DNA from: CAZGOM01 sp964527265
GTDB lineage: Bacteria; Planctomycetota; Phycisphaerae; Phycisphaerales; Phycisphaeraceae
DNA: 6,274 nt
NCBI GenBank assembly: GCA_964527265.1
Contig: CAZGOM010000269.1
Coordinates: forward strand, 1 to 6,274
Reading direction: 5' to 3'
Shown: positions 4,783 through 6,274 of the stretch, in pieces
How the letters are laid out: every line of letters starts with the position of its first letter
Numbering within the stretch: position 1 is the first letter of the stretch
Translations under genes and position numbers: made by a program
The notes under the pieces: model-generated
Databases searched by the model: none
What the model was told of the DNA's origin: nothing
The model's input: only the letters and a program-made list of their open reading frames with translations

Positions 4783-6274
4783 TTATGGAATTTTGGAAGA
4801 AGCGGGAATAAGGCCGGGAGCGGGGCCGATGAAGGTAAGGGTGCCGAAGCGGTTAGGGACGAGGTTGTGGGCGAAGGTGGGGGACCACTGCCAGTATTTG
4901 TGGTTGATGGGGTTTTCGGCGTTGGCGCCGTTTGGGCGGACGCGGTTGCGGACGAGCTGGAAGCCGATCTTGTCGCCGACTTTGGGGACGGTGGATTCGA
5001 CAGCTTGCCAGGGGATGGCGATTTCAAGTGTCCATGCGTCTTTTTCGCGGCCGGCCTGGGAGGTCCAGAGGGTGTCCCAGCGGAGGCGGTTTGCGTTTGC
5101 GTCGTAAGGGGTGTTGTTGGCGCTGACGATGAATTGGACAAAGCCGCGCTTTGCGGGGTCGAAGTCGAAGAAGGATTCGAGGCTGTCATCTGTCCAGACG
5201 TCGCCGTTGCGTGTTTTGGCTTTGGTCCAGAGGCCGGGGAGGTCGGGCTCGGCAAGGCGGGCCATGAGGTAAAGGGCGTTGTCGTCCCAGGCGAGGCGAA
5301 CATCGGTGGGAAAAGGGAGTTTTTCGGTGGCGTCGGAGTCTATGAAATGGGTGATGGGTAGGCAGGCGGCCCAGACGGGGTCGTCGAGCTTGCCGTCGAT
5401 GACGGGGGGCGTGGAGACGCGGGTGGCGGAGGCGAAGAGGAGCTTGTTGTAATAACGGGCGATATCGATTTTGAGGGGTAGGGTGCGAGCGGCGAGAGGC
5501 TTTGAGGCGTCGTTGGGCGTGGCGTTGGAGGTGAAACTGCTGGAGAGCACGGGTGCGGCGGTGAGGGAGAGATTGGGCTGGGTGCTGGTGGTGAGGTCGA
5601 AAGTGACTTCGATACTCTGGCCGGGGAGGTAGGTGAGGGTTTGGGAAGTGGGGGAGATTTTCCAGGCGGAGCCGGTGGGGATGGACCAGGTGAGGGTTTC
5701 GGTGATGGGTTCAGTGGAGGGGTTCTGGCGTGTGATTTTGAGCGGGAAGGTTTTGCCCGGGTCGGGGATGACGGGGTCGGTTTTGAGGGAGTTGAGGGTG
5801 ATTAACGCGCGCTGGAGGGCCGCGGCGGAGTCGGATTTAGAGGCATCCAGGAGGGGCTGGAGGCGTTGCGCTTCGCGGGAGAACTGGGGTTGGAGGCGGT
5901 CGATGATTTGTTGGAGTCGTTTGGGGGGGATCATGGCATCGCCTATGCCGTGCCGGTTGATGAGGGTGATGATGCGGTCGACGAGTTGTGTGGGGTGGCC
6001 GGGATTGGGGCGGTCGAGGACGAGATCGAGATAGCGGATGGCGGCTTCGGCGGCGAGGGGCGAGGCGGCGGCATCGAGCATGGCTTTGCCGAGGAGTTCG
6101 GTGCGGCGTGTTTCGGCGATGTGGCGTCCGGAGGCGGAGAGGAGGTCGTCGGCGTCGAGGAGGAGTTTGGCTTTGAGGTAGGGGTTGGTTTCGGATTGCG
6201 CGGCAAGGGCGAGATCTTCGGCAGGGGAGGATGTTTTGGAAGCAGCCGCGGGTTGGGAAGCCGGCTGGGTGGTG
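4783..6274 (-). CDS. Protein with C-terminal CBM9-like carbohydrate-binding domain, N-terminus off right edge
   Basis: The frame is open from the right edge to the TAA at 4783-4785, giving 496 visible residues; the true start is outside, and the ATG at 6081 is probably internal because the same frame continues upstream with sensible coding. Visible parts in order: a Thr/Gln/Pro/Ala/Ser-rich linker (1-20), an Ala/Leu-rich helical region (about 30-165), a beta-rich Ig-like stretch (about 175-275, TWSIPTGSAWKISP within it), then a CBM9-like domain (about 280-483). The CBM9 marks are PPVIDGKLDDPVW (289-301), DVRLAWDDNALYLMARLAEPD (324-344), DDSLESFFDFDP (362-373), WTLEIAIPW (414-422), GFQLVRNR (437-444) and FGTLTF (476-481). 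CBM9-like domains bind sugars and are usually on extracellular enzymes or outer-surface proteins. No catalytic domain is visible; one may lie upstream. Codons end mostly in C (CTC, GCC), unlike the G-ending codons of recQ and kdpA. Confidence 0.85.
   Translation of the reverse strand, partial: TTQPASQPAAASKTSSPAEDLALAAQSETNPYLKAKLLLDADDLLSASGRHIAETRRTELLGKAMLDAAASPLAAEAAIRYLDLVLDRPNPGHPTQLVDRIITLINRHGIGDAMIPPKRLQQIIDRLQPQFSREAQRLQPLLDASKSDSAAALQRALITLNSLKTDPVIPDPGKTFPLKITRQNPSTEPITETLTWSIPTGSAWKISPTSQTLTYLPGQSIEVTFDLTTSTQPNLSLTAAPVLSSSFTSNATPNDASKPLAARTLPLKIDIARYYNKLLFASATRVSTPPVIDGKLDDPVWAACLPITHFIDSDATEKLPFPTDVRLAWDDNALYLMARLAEPDLPGLWTKAKTRNGDVWTDDSLESFFDFDPAKRGFVQFIVSANNTPYDANANRLRWDTLWTSQAGREKDAWTLEIAIPWQAVESTVPKVGDKIGFQLVRNRVRPNGANAENPINHKYWQWSPTFAHNLVPNRFGTLTFIGPAPGLIPASSKIP

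Noticed and set aside
4768..5361. Plus-strand open frame (197 codons) opposite the CBM9-like gene
   Set aside because: It is a Gly/Val/Asp-rich shadow of a gene with recognisable CBM9-like motifs.
5623..5654. Second G-quadruplex-like run on the plus strand within the CBM9-like gene
   Set aside because: One loop is 10 nt long, and G-runs are expected by chance in this strongly G-rich strand.

Overview
The window carries five genes, all read on the minus strand, so transcription runs from the right edge to the left. In that order they are: a partial gene for a secreted-type protein with a C-terminal family 9 carbohydrate-binding (CBM9-like) domain; a type II/IV prepilin-like protein; the DNA helicase RecQ; the 30-residue membrane peptide KdpF; and the first 437 residues of the potassium pump subunit KdpA, which runs off the left edge. 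I found no RNA genes, CRISPR array, insertion sequence or transposase.

The prepilin-like protein resembles the expanded family of Planctomycetes, Verrucomicrobia and Lentisphaerae: a leader, an FTLVEL helix, a KAREAAR stretch, and a YVFIDGHVKL motif near the C-terminus. The 'LLSILLPSLTKAREAA' wording is most like Phycisphaerae-type planctomycetes. A CBM9-like protein next to it fits a polysaccharide-degrading bacterium of that superphylum. This assignment is inference from family resemblance. The DNA is moderately GC-rich.

Layout: 1-1401 is the start of a kdp operon (kdpF-kdpA, overlapping by 4 bp, with kdpB and kdpC expected off the left edge). 1402-1560 is a spacer with helically phased direct repeats (candidate operator) and a G-quadruplex-type G-run array. 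1561-3771 is recQ, full length with all core domains and an extra C-terminal helix-turn-helix domain. 3772-3904 is a spacer with two small stem-loops and a 10-bp direct repeat. 3905-4672 is the prepilin-like gene. 4673-4782 is a spacer with a hairpin abutting the prepilin start codon. 4783-6274 is the CBM9-like gene, open at the right edge.

The genes do not form one pathway. The clearest large-scale signal is an abrupt reversal of GC skew near 3830-3900. The plus strand is C-rich across kdp and recQ and G-rich across the prepilin-like and CBM9 genes, although all genes share one strand. That polarity is what a replication origin or an inversion endpoint would give. I see no clearly undescribed multi-gene system here; the more interesting material is in the intergenic DNA.
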